Positions 18,353-27,139 of a stretch of DNA of 64,000 nt are shown piece by piece. The stretch comes from Flavobacteriales bacterium (GTDB lineage Bacteria; Bacteroidota; Bacteroidia; Flavobacteriales_E; Vicingaceae), in contig NVUQ01000004.1 of NCBI GenBank assembly GCA_002401955.1, positions 36,947 to 100,946 on the forward strand, read 5' to 3'. Under the pieces are notes generated by a model. The model did not search any database and had not been told where the DNA came from. It was given only the letters and a program-made list of their open reading frames with translations. Positions within the stretch are counted from its first letter, which is position 1. Each line of letters begins with the position of its first letter. Made by a program: the position numbers and the translations under genes.

Positions 18353-18465
18353 TACCGATTTGTAATCAAAATGCCCGATAAGTTCGTTACTCTCATTCTC
18401 AGGCTTTGATTATCTATCGGCATTATACAAAAACCATTGTTGGGTGTTTTGAAATTAAATTGGTA
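18353..18465 (+). mobile_element. 113-bp MITE, copy 1
   Basis: A second copy of the same length stands at 61440-61552, with about seven differences by eye. The ends are TACCGATTTG and AAATTGGTA. An imperfect terminal inverted repeat of about 24 bp includes CAAAATGCCC against GGGTGTTTTG, with a nested AATGCC/GGCATT pair. TA at both ends fits a TA target duplication as made by IS630/Tc1-type transposases. It has no coding capacity. Confidence 0.75.
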
Positions 18466-18488
18466 CTATTATTTTAAATAATAGTACC
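18462..18488. repeat. 13-bp perfect palindrome upstream of the giant T9SS gene
   Basis: GGTACTATTATTT and its exact reverse complement AAATAATAGTACC are separated by one base. It overlaps the last four bases of MITE copy 1 and ends 23 nt before the TTG start at 18512. It could be a terminator, an operator or a MITE-related hairpin. Confidence 0.55.
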
Positions 18489-18511
18489 TTGTATAGTTCT
18501 AATAGACTGAG

Positions 18512-21500
18512 TTGAAGAAACTTTTAAACATATTATTACTTTTTACCTGTGTAAGCTCTTTTGCACAAATCTCTCATATTGAATTTATTGAGAATAAAGG
18601 TCAGTGGAATGATAATGTTGTTTTTAAAGCACATTTACCTGGAGGAAATCTTTATTTAGAAGATGATGCCATTACCTATCAGTTTTATGACGAACAAGAT
18701 ATGGCAAGGTTTCATGATTTACATCATCATGCTATTCAAGATCCAAAGCCACAAGATTATTTTATGAGTTTTCATGCATTTAAGATTAAGTTTTTGAATG
18801 CTCAAACCGATAAAATCAGTGCTACAGAACCTGTATCTGATTATGTTAACTATTTTTTAGGTAATGATAAGTCTAAATGGGCCTCTAATGTAAAGAAGTA
18901 TAGAAAAACTACTTATAACAATATTTACTTCAATACTGATTTAAAATTTTATTTGGAAGAAAATTATTTGAAGTATGATTTTGTGGTTCATCAAGGAGGA
19001 AACCCTGCCCAAATTCAAATGGATTATGAAGGAGTCGATAATATTGTTTTGAACAATGGAGAACTAAAAATTACGACTTCTGTAAATGAAATGATAGAGC
19101 AAAAACCCTACGCTTATCAAATGATAAATGGAAACCAAAAAGAGGTAAAGTGTAAATTTAAATTAGATGGAAATATTGTTTCTTTTGATTTCCCCAAAGG
19201 TTATAATAGAAAATATGATTTAATTATTGACCCTATTTTGGTGTTTGCATCGTATTCTGGATCCACAGTAGACAACTGGGGCTATACATCTACGTTTGAT
19301 GATGCCGGGCATTTATATGGTGGAGGCGTAACATTTGGAATAGGTTACCCTGTAACAACAGGAGCTTATCAAATAAACTTTGCTGGAGGAACCTCAGGTG
19401 TTTATGATTGTGATATAACAATTAGTAAATTTTCACCAGATGGAACAGCCTTAATTTATGCTACTTATCTTGGTGGTAACGACAATGAATCTCCTCATAG
19501 TTTAATTGTAAATAATGCTGGAGAATTATTGATTTTTGGAACAACGTCTTCTGCTGATTATCCAGTTTCTTTAACAGCTTATGATACGTCTTTTAATGGA
19601 GGAATTTCATATACAGGAAGTGTTCCTTATTATACCAATGGTTCGGATATGTTTGTTTCAAAATTAAATGTAAATGGATCAACATTACTTGCTTCAACTT
19701 ATGTTGGAGGGACTGGTAATGACGGTCTTAATATTAGTGATACCTTAAAATATAATTATGCAGATGCTTACAGAGGAGAGATAATTATTGATGCAAATGA
19801 TAATGTTTATGTGGCAAGTACTACTTTGTCTAATGACTTTCCAGTTTCAACAGGAGCTTTTCAAGCTACATCTTCTGGTAATCAAGATGGGTGTATTTTT
19901 AAAATGCCCTCTAATTTAAGCTCATTAGTATGGAGTTCTTACATTGGAGGAACAAAAGACGATGCAGCATATTCCTTAAAAATAAATGAATTGGGAGAAA
20001 TTGTGCTTACAGGAGGAACAACAAGCCCCGATTTCCCTACTACTTTAGGGGTACTTCATTCTAGTTTTCAATTAGGAGAATCAGATGCTTGGATAAGCAA
20101 AATAAACAGTTTAGCTACGTCAATTTTAGCAAGTACCTTTTTAGGAACATCAGAATATGATCAAGCTTATTTTATTGAAACAGACACAGCAAATAATGTT
20201 TATGTGGCTGGTCAAACTACAGGATTATATCCTATTTTTCCTTCTACGGTTTATAATAATATTAGTAGTGGACAATTTCTACATAAATTATCACCAGATT
20301 TATCTAGCACTATTTTTTCTACCACTTTTGGTACAAGCTCAGGAGAAGTAGACATTTCCTTGTCGGCATTTTTAGTAAATGAGTGTAATTATATATATGT
20401 TTCTGGTTGGGGAGGAGGATCAAATTGGGCAGTACCATCAAGCACCACCTTTGGGCTTCCAGTAACACCTAATGCAGTGCAGTTAACTACAGATGGAAGT
20501 GATTACTATTTAGCTATGTTTTCTGAAGATGCAGCCTCTTTAGAATTTGCAACATTTTTTGGAGGCAATGCTAGTAATGATCATGTAGATGGAGGAACAA
20601 GCCGTTTTGATAAAAGAGGAATTGTTTACCAAGCTGTTTGTTCGTCTTGTGGAACTGCTTTTGATGATTTCCCTACAACATCTGGAGCTTTTTCAACAGC
20701 TACGAATCAAAATGTAAATTGCAATTTAGGAGTATTTAAACTTGATTTGTCTCATTTAACTGCTGATGCTGAAGCCTATACTACTCCTTTTTATTGTATT
20801 GGTGACACCGTTCACTTTCAAAACTTAAGTAATGGAGGTATAAGCCAGACTTGGAACTTTGGAGATGGAGATACATCTACATTATTTGAACCCACGCATA
20901 TATATGATACAATGGGAACCTATAACGTTAGGCTGGTAGTTTTAGATTCTGTTTCGTGTATTCTTAGAGATACAGATTATGTTGATATTTTTATTGCAGG
21001 GCCTCCAGTTGCTAATATTTCTCCAGTTAATGGAATTTGCAAAGGAGACAGTATTCAATTGAATATAACAGGAGGTGCATCTTATTATTGGACACCGAAT
21101 TATAATATTTTAAACAACAATACAGATACACCAACAGTTTGGCCTGATACTACCACTATTTATACTGTTATTACAACGGACAGTTGTGGTATGGACACCT
21201 CTCAAATTACAGTAAATGTGTTTCAAAAAAGTATTAATATAATGGCGGATACTATGATTTGTTTGGGGCAAAATGTTCAAATTTTTGCATCTGGAGGAAA
21301 TAGTTATTTGTGGTCTCCGGCTATATCACTAAATAATTCCAATATTTCAAACCCTATTGCTACACCTTTAGTAACTACAACGTATAATGTAAGTATCACC
21401 GATTTTAATAATTGTATTTGGGATACACTTATGGAAGTTGAAGTCACTAATGCTGTTCCGGATCTATATAATGCTCATGATGTTGTTGTCTGTTTGGGAG

Positions 21501-22411
21501 ATAGCATAGAAGTATCTGTTTCAGGGATAGGTATTACAACATATAGTTGGTCACCAGGTGCAAGTTTAGTTAGTACAATTGATTCAGTAACGCAGGCATT
21601 TCCTATACAGCAAACAACATATGTAATTGAAGGGAAAAATGGTTGTGGATCCGATTATGATACACTTATTGTTAATGTAACAACCATAGAAGCGAATGTT
21701 GTTGTAGATACAGCTGTATGTATTGGAGAGCGTGTAAATTTATGGGCTTCAGGAGGTATTTCTTATTTGTGGTATTCTGCTCAAAATTCAAACCTCTCAA
21801 TAGATAGCGTTTATACACCTGTTATTCATCTTCCAACCACTTTTTTTGTTGATATAACGAATGCTGCTGGATGTACTAAAACGTTATCAGTTTTTGTAGA
21901 TACCCTCGCAAGACCACTATTAGAAATAGGTGTTGACATTAGAACAGAATGGGCTACTTTGGTAGAACTAAATCCAGTTACTGACGGGGTTAAGTTTTGG
22001 TGGAGCCCGTCAGAGGGATTAAGTTGTGATACTTGTAAAAACCCAGAAGTAACCGCTTTAACTACTTCAACATTTTATTTAATAGTAGAAAATGCTAACG
22101 GTTGTTTAACTGCTGATACCATTACCATAATTTTTGATGGAGCAATTTATGTCCCTAATTCTTTTTCGCCAGACGGAAATGGCACTAATGATGTTTTTTA
22201 TGCTTACGGAATAGATATTGTAGAATTTGAAATGAACATTTATGATAGGTGGGGAGAGTTATTATTTAATGCTAAAAACATGCTGAATGGTTGGGATGGT
22301 AATTATAAAGGGGAACTTGCTAAAAATGATGTGTATGTTTGGAAAATAAAATACAAAGACACTTTAGGAGTTAATGGAATATTGTATGGAACGGTTACGC
22401 TAATTAAGTGA
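18512..22411 (+). CDS. Giant secreted T9SS type B cargo protein (DUF7948, SBBP repeats, PKD)
   Basis: This 1299-residue surface protein has a signal peptide (MKKLLNILLLFTCVSSFAQ). It begins with ISHIEFIENKGQWNDNVVFK, the start of the domain often annotated DUF7948 in such proteins. SBBP beta-propeller repeats follow (about 240-740; each has LIYATYLGGN- or LASTYVGGTG-like cores and an FPTTSGAF-like strand). A PKD domain (WNFGDGDTSTLFEPTHIYDT, about 785-825) precedes Ig-like repeats. It ends in the gliding-associated type B sorting domain (FSPDGNGTNDVF ... IYDRWGELLF). Start is TTG at 18512. Likely an adhesin or motility-linked protein; the exact role is unknown. Confidence 0.88.
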   Translation: MKKLLNILLLFTCVSSFAQISHIEFIENKGQWNDNVVFKAHLPGGNLYLEDDAITYQFYDEQDMARFHDLHHHAIQDPKPQDYFMSFHAFKIKFLNAQTDKISATEPVSDYVNYFLGNDKSKWASNVKKYRKTTYNNIYFNTDLKFYLEENYLKYDFVVHQGGNPAQIQMDYEGVDNIVLNNGELKITTSVNEMIEQKPYAYQMINGNQKEVKCKFKLDGNIVSFDFPKGYNRKYDLIIDPILVFASYSGSTVDNWGYTSTFDDAGHLYGGGVTFGIGYPVTTGAYQINFAGGTSGVYDCDITISKFSPDGTALIYATYLGGNDNESPHSLIVNNAGELLIFGTTSSADYPVSLTAYDTSFNGGISYTGSVPYYTNGSDMFVSKLNVNGSTLLASTYVGGTGNDGLNISDTLKYNYADAYRGEIIIDANDNVYVASTTLSNDFPVSTGAFQATSSGNQDGCIFKMPSNLSSLVWSSYIGGTKDDAAYSLKINELGEIVLTGGTTSPDFPTTLGVLHSSFQLGESDAWISKINSLATSILASTFLGTSEYDQAYFIETDTANNVYVAGQTTGLYPIFPSTVYNNISSGQFLHKLSPDLSSTIFSTTFGTSSGEVDISLSAFLVNECNYIYVSGWGGGSNWAVPSSTTFGLPVTPNAVQLTTDGSDYYLAMFSEDAASLEFATFFGGNASNDHVDGGTSRFDKRGIVYQAVCSSCGTAFDDFPTTSGAFSTATNQNVNCNLGVFKLDLSHLTADAEAYTTPFYCIGDTVHFQNLSNGGISQTWNFGDGDTSTLFEPTHIYDTMGTYNVRLVVLDSVSCILRDTDYVDIFIAGPPVANISPVNGICKGDSIQLNITGGASYYWTPNYNILNNNTDTPTVWPDTTTIYTVITTDSCGMDTSQITVNVFQKSINIMADTMICLGQNVQIFASGGNSYLWSPAISLNNSNISNPIATPLVTTTYNVSITDFNNCIWDTLMEVEVTNAVPDLYNAHDVVVCLGDSIEVSVSGIGITTYSWSPGASLVSTIDSVTQAFPIQQTTYVIEGKNGCGSDYDTLIVNVTTIEANVVVDTAVCIGERVNLWASGGISYLWYSAQNSNLSIDSVYTPVIHLPTTFFVDITNAAGCTKTLSVFVDTLARPLLEIGVDIRTEWATLVELNPVTDGVKFWWSPSEGLSCDTCKNPEVTALTTSTFYLIVENANGCLTADTITIIFDGAIYVPNSFSPDGNGTNDVFYAYGIDIVEFEMNIYDRWGELLFNAKNMLNGWDGNYKGELAKNDVYVWKIKYKDTLGVNGILYGTVTLIK

Positions 22412-23713
22412 CCTTTTATTCAGAAAAAGTTCAACCACCAACCACACAATTACAATAGTATATTCAATTGTAATTAACATGTAATTTTCTTGATATGAAT
22501 CGCTGATATATGCTGAATAACTTAGTATTACCAGCATAGACCAAAGAATAGCGTAACGATAATTTCGCACAAAAACACTTAGTAATACGAGGTTGATAAC
22601 ATACCAAGGGTGAATAGTGGTTGCTAAGAGTAAATAAATAGTATAAGCAAAAAGCATCTTTTTTAAGACATCTTGCCAAGTGTTGGTTTTATAAAAATAG
22701 ACCATCATTACAATAACAAAAGTGGCAATAGATAATATTGGACCAACTTGTTGAATGATGTTGTAGCCTACACTTTTAAACCCAAGCCACCTTATTACAT
22801 AATATATACTAGCATTAAACTCAAAGGTTCTAAAATATAAATCGATGCTAGAAAAAATGTGTTCGATGAGTTGTTGATCTAAAAAAGGTAAGAATGTAAA
22901 ACCTAGAGCCAATGCTGTAATTATGTAAAACGAAATGCTTTTGGTAAACCCTAAACGCTTTAGTAAAACGGGTAAAAACAGTACTGGAATTAATTTGATA
23001 CTGATAGCCATTGCCCACCAAAAAGCAGCTCCAGCCCATTTGTTTGCCATTAGCCAGTAAATACCAACAACCATACATAAGAGCATCATTCCTTCAAAAT
23101 GTAGATTGCCAGAAAGTTCAACAATTACTAAAGGATTTAATGCGTATAAGAGCACATGATGATGAGGTAATTTTAGAGCATCTAATAATCTTCTAATGTA
23201 TTTTATGAGAAAAAATTCAGTTATAAGAATAGGAATGCGAATAGCAATGATTCCTGATAACATTCCAAACTTAGAGAAGAATCCTCCTAAAGAAAAAATG
23301 AGTTGATTAATAGGAGGGTAAACGGTGTAATACTTAGGAGAGTTTAATCCATCGTAAAGTTCTTGAGTTAATCCTGCTGTTTTAGCAATGTCTGTATTTA
23401 ATATTTCTGATGGAAGGTATAAATAAGGATTAAATCCATTGACAAAGAGTTTTCCATCCCAAATAAATCGAAAATAATCATCAGATAAACAAGGAATTGC
23501 AATTATGAAAATAAGTCTGAACAACATTGATATCCAGAGTAATTTGTCCGTTTCATTTTTGTCATTTGTAGTAAATACAAAAAAGAAATAAAGGGCAAAC
23601 CCTACGCCAAATAAAATAACTAAATGTTGAAAGTTTTCTCTTTCCAAAAAATAACCAAAGCATACATAGACTGCTGCAAAAACAATTGATAGTATGTATT
23701 TTATTGGAGACAA
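22400..23713 (-). CDS. GT-C type mannosyltransferase-like membrane protein
   Basis: This 437-residue protein has about ten to twelve membrane helices. The first large loop has the acidic motif CLSDDYFRFIWDGKLFVNG, followed by NPYLYLP and YYTVYPPINQLIF, as in polyprenol-phosphate-mannose-dependent mannosyltransferases. A helix-loop with NLHFEGMMLL also fits. It probably moves a sugar from a lipid carrier on the periplasmic side. It ends the seven-gene minus-strand run with two other glycosyltransferases (23954, 25528) and overlaps the convergent T9SS gene by 12 bases. Confidence 0.78.
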   Translation of the reverse strand: MSPIKYILSIVFAAVYVCFGYFLERENFQHLVILFGVGFALYFFFVFTTNDKNETDKLLWISMLFRLIFIIAIPCLSDDYFRFIWDGKLFVNGFNPYLYLPSEILNTDIAKTAGLTQELYDGLNSPKYYTVYPPINQLIFSLGGFFSKFGMLSGIIAIRIPILITEFFLIKYIRRLLDALKLPHHHVLLYALNPLVIVELSGNLHFEGMMLLCMVVGIYWLMANKWAGAAFWWAMAISIKLIPVLFLPVLLKRLGFTKSISFYIITALALGFTFLPFLDQQLIEHIFSSIDLYFRTFEFNASIYYVIRWLGFKSVGYNIIQQVGPILSIATFVIVMMVYFYKTNTWQDVLKKMLFAYTIYLLLATTIHPWYVINLVLLSVFVRNYRYAILWSMLVILSYSAYISDSYQENYMLITIEYTIVIVWLVVELFLNKRSLN

Positions 23714-23953
23714 TTTTTAAGTTTTATTATTTAACTACAGAGAAAGCAAAGTTTTGCGCTAAGAATGCTAAGCTTTTACAACATAAAAGTACAAAGTAAA
23801 TATTCTTTTTTTTCTAAGCTAACTTTGGGTGTTTTTAAAGTTTTTTTTCTAATTAGTCTTCTTTTAATTTAACCGCTAAGAGAGCAAAGTTTTTTCGCAA
23901 AACACGCAAAGCTTCTTTTCTTTGCGAATTCTTAAAACTCTTTGCGGTTAAGG
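23714..23953. other. Intergenic dispersed repeat (AACCGC...GCGGTTAA)
   Basis: The 240 bases have no gene. They contain TTTAACCGCTAAG-like and CTTTGCGGTTAA arms in inverted orientation (about 23868 and 23940), with inner copies of GCAAAG/CTTTGC. This is the kind of AT-rich imperfect stem that recurs in Bacteroidota intergenic DNA. It separates two glycosyltransferase genes on the same strand. Confidence 0.45.
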
Positions 23954-25426
23954 CTATTTAGCCTTTCGTGAATGGAATAGTGAATAAAAAGTCACGTATC
24001 CAAAACCCAAAAATAACATAATATGGAAAGGAATTAACACAAAATCTTGATAATGAAATGCAGAATATATTCCGAAAAGGAAATAGACAGTCATTAAGAA
24101 TTCTAACACAGTTAAAAAGCTTACGCTGCTTACTAAGTATTTGTTTTTTTTCCAAACATCTTTTTTCTCAATAATATTAAATTTTGGAGTTCTAATAAAT
24201 GGCGATTTTTTACCCATATAACCCTCTATAACTGCTATTGCATTGTGTAATGAAAGCCCCATAGAAACAGATAGAAATAGAGGGAATAAAAATATAAAAT
24301 GTATAAAAGCTCTGAGTTTATTCTCATAACTACTCGATAGGGATGTAAAGTAATAGATACTTAAGAATAACACACTTAAAATAAAGAAACTACCAAGTTT
24401 AAAGAACAGTGCATATTCCACAAAGTTGTTTTTTATTATGAGCATAGGAATACTTAATACGGCTAATAAAACAATACAAATAAAAATGGAACTGTTCATT
24501 AAATGAAACAGAGCATGTACTTTAGTGTTGAAAGGTATTTTCTTGTTTTTCAACACTTTAAGTAGGTTTTTTCGGGTGCATTCGGCAGCACCTTTAGTCC
24601 ATCTAAACTGTTGGTTTTTTAGGGCGTTCATTGCTGCAGGTAATTCTGCTGGAGATCCTAGTTTTTCGAGATACTGAAATTTCCAGCCTTTTAATTGAGC
24701 TCGATAGCTTAAATCTAGATCTTCGGTAAGTGTATCAGCTTCCCAACCTCCAGCATCTTCAATGCATGATTTTCGCCAAATACCAGCAGTTCCATTAAAA
24801 TTGATAAAATGGTTTTTAGTGTTTCTACCAGTTTGCTCTACAGTAAAATGAGCATCTAATCCGAAAGCTTGTAAACGTGTTAAGAGGGAATAGTTTTTGT
24901 TGAGGTGCTCCCATTTGGTTTGAACAACGCCTATTTTCTGATTCTGAAAATAAGGGACTGTTTTCTTTAGAAATGATGAGTCAGGTAAAAAATCGGCATC
25001 AAAAATGGCAATAAATTCTCCTTTAGAAATTGCTAACCCTTCAGCTAAAGCACCAGCTTTAAAACCAGTTCTAATTTCTCTTCGATGCTGGTAAATATTA
25101 AAACCTAAAGCTGTATATTCTGTTACTTTTTTTGCAACAATTTCAACAGTTTCATCAGTAGAATCATCTAAGATTTGAATCTCAAATTTATCTTTCGGGT
25201 AATCAAATTTAACAATAGAATCTATCAGCCTTTCTACAACATACAGCTCATTATATAATGGTAATTGAACAGTTACAAATGGAAGTTTTTCTTCAGGAAT
25301 AGTGGTTAATAATTCTGCAGGGGTTTTATGTTTGAGATAATTAATCACTAAATTAATTTGTACAATGCTATACAAAAAAATAAAAGAAAGCGTTAAGCCG
25401 TATATGATGATGAGGACTAATTCCAT
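23954..25426 (-). CDS. Membrane-bound family 2 glycosyltransferase (cellulose/mannan synthase-like)
   Basis: This processive-type GT2 of 490 residues has a helix at the N-terminus and about four at the C-terminus. The catalytic domain shows QILDDSTDET, IFDADFLPD (DxD), TEDLDLSYRAQLKGW (the TED motif) and QQFRWTKGA (the QxxRW motif), the D,D,D,QxxRW set of cellulose- or glucomannan-synthase-like enzymes. It would make or extend a polysaccharide from a nucleotide sugar at the inner membrane. No PilZ domain is present. It lies between two other glycosyltransferases on the same strand and shares the run with them. Confidence 0.9.
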   Translation of the reverse strand: MELVLIIIYGLTLSFIFLYSIVQINLVINYLKHKTPAELLTTIPEEKLPFVTVQLPLYNELYVVERLIDSIVKFDYPKDKFEIQILDDSTDETVEIVAKKVTEYTALGFNIYQHRREIRTGFKAGALAEGLAISKGEFIAIFDADFLPDSSFLKKTVPYFQNQKIGVVQTKWEHLNKNYSLLTRLQAFGLDAHFTVEQTGRNTKNHFINFNGTAGIWRKSCIEDAGGWEADTLTEDLDLSYRAQLKGWKFQYLEKLGSPAELPAAMNALKNQQFRWTKGAAECTRKNLLKVLKNKKIPFNTKVHALFHLMNSSIFICIVLLAVLSIPMLIIKNNFVEYALFFKLGSFFILSVLFLSIYYFTSLSSSYENKLRAFIHFIFLFPLFLSVSMGLSLHNAIAVIEGYMGKKSPFIRTPKFNIIEKKDVWKKNKYLVSSVSFLTVLEFLMTVYFLFGIYSAFHYQDFVLIPFHIMLFLGFGYVTFYSLFHSRKAK

Positions 25427-25457
25427 TAATAGAAGTTTGTTTTGATTTCCGTCATTG

Positions 25458-25501
25458 CGAGGAACGAAGCAATCTTAATGATGAGATTGCTTCGTTCCTC
25501 G
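25458..25501. repeat. Perfect 18-bp hairpin of the CATTGCGAG dispersed family
   Basis: CGAGGAACGAAGCAATCT (25458-25475) pairs perfectly with 25484-25501 across an eight-base loop. Related sequences with CGTCATTGCGA and GAAGCAATCT occur at about 39570, 44082-44233 and 60229-60370. It lies between two glycosyltransferase genes and could end or process the transcript. Confidence 0.8.
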
Positions 25502-25527
25502 AAATAACGTATTTTCAGACTTTCCAT

Positions 25528-26223
25528 TTAGATGTATCTAAAAATAGTTGTAATTATTTTATATCCAGCACCAATTGTGCCTTTTACTGTTCCTGATATT
25601 TTAGAAAACCCTACCCGTTTTCTATAATTTACAGCTACTTCACAACAGTTCATTTTTTGTTTGGCCGCTTTTACTTGCATTTCTACTGTCCAACCATAGG
25701 TTTTATCTTGCATATTAAGAGCGATTAAACTATCGTATTTAATTGCTCTAAAAGGACCGAGATCAGTGTATTTTACACCATAAAATAATTTCAGTAAAAA
25801 GGTAGCTAACCAATTCCCAAAAACTTGTTGAGGAGTCATAGCACCTTTTTCTAAATTTCCTAAAGCTCGTGAACCAATAACCATGTCCATATTTTGAGTT
25901 GTAATTGGAGTTATTAAATTAATAATCTCTTCAGGATAATCCGAATAATCAGCATCTAAAAAAACAACAATATTGGGATTAATTTCTTTTTTATTGAGGT
26001 GTGAAATTCCTTTTAAACAAGCATTTCCATATCCCATAGTTGCTTCTTCAATAACTGTTGCTCCCGCATTTTTAGCATTAATGGCAGTTGCATCAGTAGA
26101 GTTATTGTTAACAACAATAATTTCTCTAACGAGATTTTTAGGAAGATCATTTATTACGTTTCCAACAGAATTCTCTTCATTAAAAGCCGGGATAATTATA
26201 TCAATAATTGGATTATTCATCAT
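25528..26223 (-). CDS. Family 2 glycosyltransferase, polyprenyl-phosphate-sugar synthase type
   Basis: This 231-residue soluble GT2 has IIPAFNEENSVGNVI at the N-terminus, VVNNNSTDATAINAKNAGA, VFLDADYSDYPEEI (DxD) and the later GSRALGNLEKGAMTPQQVFG and TDLGPFRAIK. This is the set seen in DPM1-like enzymes that load a sugar onto polyprenyl phosphate. It ends in helices without a clear membrane span. Its start overlaps the upstream MORN gene by 11 bases, so the two are translationally linked. The downstream GT-C protein could use its product. Confidence 0.87.
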   Translation of the reverse strand: MMNNPIIDIIIPAFNEENSVGNVINDLPKNLVREIIVVNNNSTDATAINAKNAGATVIEEATMGYGNACLKGISHLNKKEINPNIVVFLDADYSDYPEEIINLITPITTQNMDMVIGSRALGNLEKGAMTPQQVFGNWLATFLLKLFYGVKYTDLGPFRAIKYDSLIALNMQDKTYGWTVEMQVKAAKQKMNCCEVAVNYRKRVGFSKISGTVKGTIGAGYKIITTIFRYI

Positions 26224-26695
26224 ATTCTACGACACTAATAAGTTGTCCTTTCGAATTGAGTGTAGTCCATTTTCCAGTTTTAGCATCATTTGTAAAATTA
26301 CCAGTATATTTTGGTTTTCCATTCTCATAAATGTGATGGAATCCATTTTTTACTGATCCATCGTAATGCCCTTCGTTAATTTTTTGTCCTTCTTGATCAT
26401 AAAAAATCCACCAATCAGTTTTTGAACTGTTAACATAATGCCCTTCAGATTTTGGTTGCCCATTTTCAAAATAATAGAACCAATAGTTAACTTTATTGTT
26501 GTTATATAACCATCCTTCACTCTTTAAAGTTCCATTTTGATGATAATTTTTTACATAGGAGTTCTTATTACCATCCTGATAAAGTAGAATAGATTTTACA
26601 GTATTATTTGAATAAAATGTTTTTTTTACCTTAATGTTTTGAGAAAATAAAAAGGAAGACAACAAAAATAATATGATTAGAACAGCTGATTTCAT
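26213..26695 (-). CDS. Exported MORN-repeat protein (YwqK-like)
   Basis: This 160-residue protein has a signal peptide (ending LSSFLFSQ, about residue 19). Six or seven 22-24-residue MORN-type repeats follow (YYFENGQPKSEGHYVNSSKT, HIYENGKPKYTGNFTNDAKT). Databases often label similar proteins YwqK family antitoxin, but nothing here supports a toxin-antitoxin role, since the neighbour is a glycosyltransferase. It is probably a periplasmic or surface repeat protein. It overlaps the following GT2 gene by 11 bases. Confidence 0.8.
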   Translation of the reverse strand: MKSAVLIILFLLSSFLFSQNIKVKKTFYSNNTVKSILLYQDGNKNSYVKNYHQNGTLKSEGWLYNNNKVNYWFYYFENGQPKSEGHYVNSSKTDWWIFYDQEGQKINEGHYDGSVKNGFHHIYENGKPKYTGNFTNDAKTGKWTTLNSKGQLISVVEYDE

Positions 26696-26764
26696 ACAGA
26701 TAAAGGTAGGAGTTTCCTAAAGGTTAAAGTGTCTAAAATTTGACTATAGTTTAGTTTTTTAACA

Positions 26765-27136
26765 TCATGCTTTTCTAGAAATAACAATTCGAAAACCATC
26801 GGGATCTAAAAAGGTTATTCCATTTTTTTTCCAATAGCTATTTTTAGGTTGTACTTCAACTATGTTATTGTTTTTAAGTGATGTAATTAATTCGGTATAA
26901 TGATTTTCAGAATTAGCATAAAATACTAATAAATCATCTTCATCTGGATGATGGTTGGGAGAGACTTCAGAAATAGTAAACTCTAGATGCCAATTTTCAT
27001 CCTTTAAACCTAAAAATACACCATCATACCCATCATGGTTTTCAAACGATCCCAAAATATCAAAACCTAATATTGAATGGTAGAAATTGATAATAGTATC
27101 TATTTTTGAAGTATGTCTGGCTACTCTAAATTTCAT
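26765..27136 (-). CDS. VOC (glyoxalase/bleomycin-resistance) family protein
   Basis: This 123-residue cytoplasmic protein begins MKFRVARHTSKIDTIINFYH, with later HSILGFDILGSFENHDGYDG, HLEFTISE and a closing FLDPDGFRIVISRK, the paired beta-alpha-beta-beta-beta pattern of the vicinal-oxygen-chelate fold. Metal ligand candidates are His8, Glu52 (in HLEFT) and a C-terminal acidic residue. Enzymatic activity cannot be assigned. It lies three bases after the polyferredoxin gene on the same strand and so belongs to that operon. Confidence 0.86.
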   Translation of the reverse strand: MKFRVARHTSKIDTIINFYHSILGFDILGSFENHDGYDGVFLGLKDENWHLEFTISEVSPNHHPDEDDLLVFYANSENHYTELITSLKNNNIVEVQPKNSYWKKNGITFLDPDGFRIVISRKA

Positions 27137-27139
27137 AGT

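Larger units (their letters stand above)
18124..18511. other. Intergenic region with a MITE and a palindrome
   Basis: I see no gene in these 388 bases. They hold a loose direct repeat of about 28 bases (18196-18223 and 18268-18296, 72 bases apart), one copy of a 113-bp MITE (18353-18465), and a 27-base palindrome (18462-18488) overlapping its end, 23 nt before the TTG start of the next gene. Confidence 0.6.

Noticed and set aside
26213..26695. YwqK-type antitoxin
   Set aside because: The MORN repeats match, but the protein has a signal peptide and no toxin gene is adjacent, so a toxin-antitoxin role is not supported.
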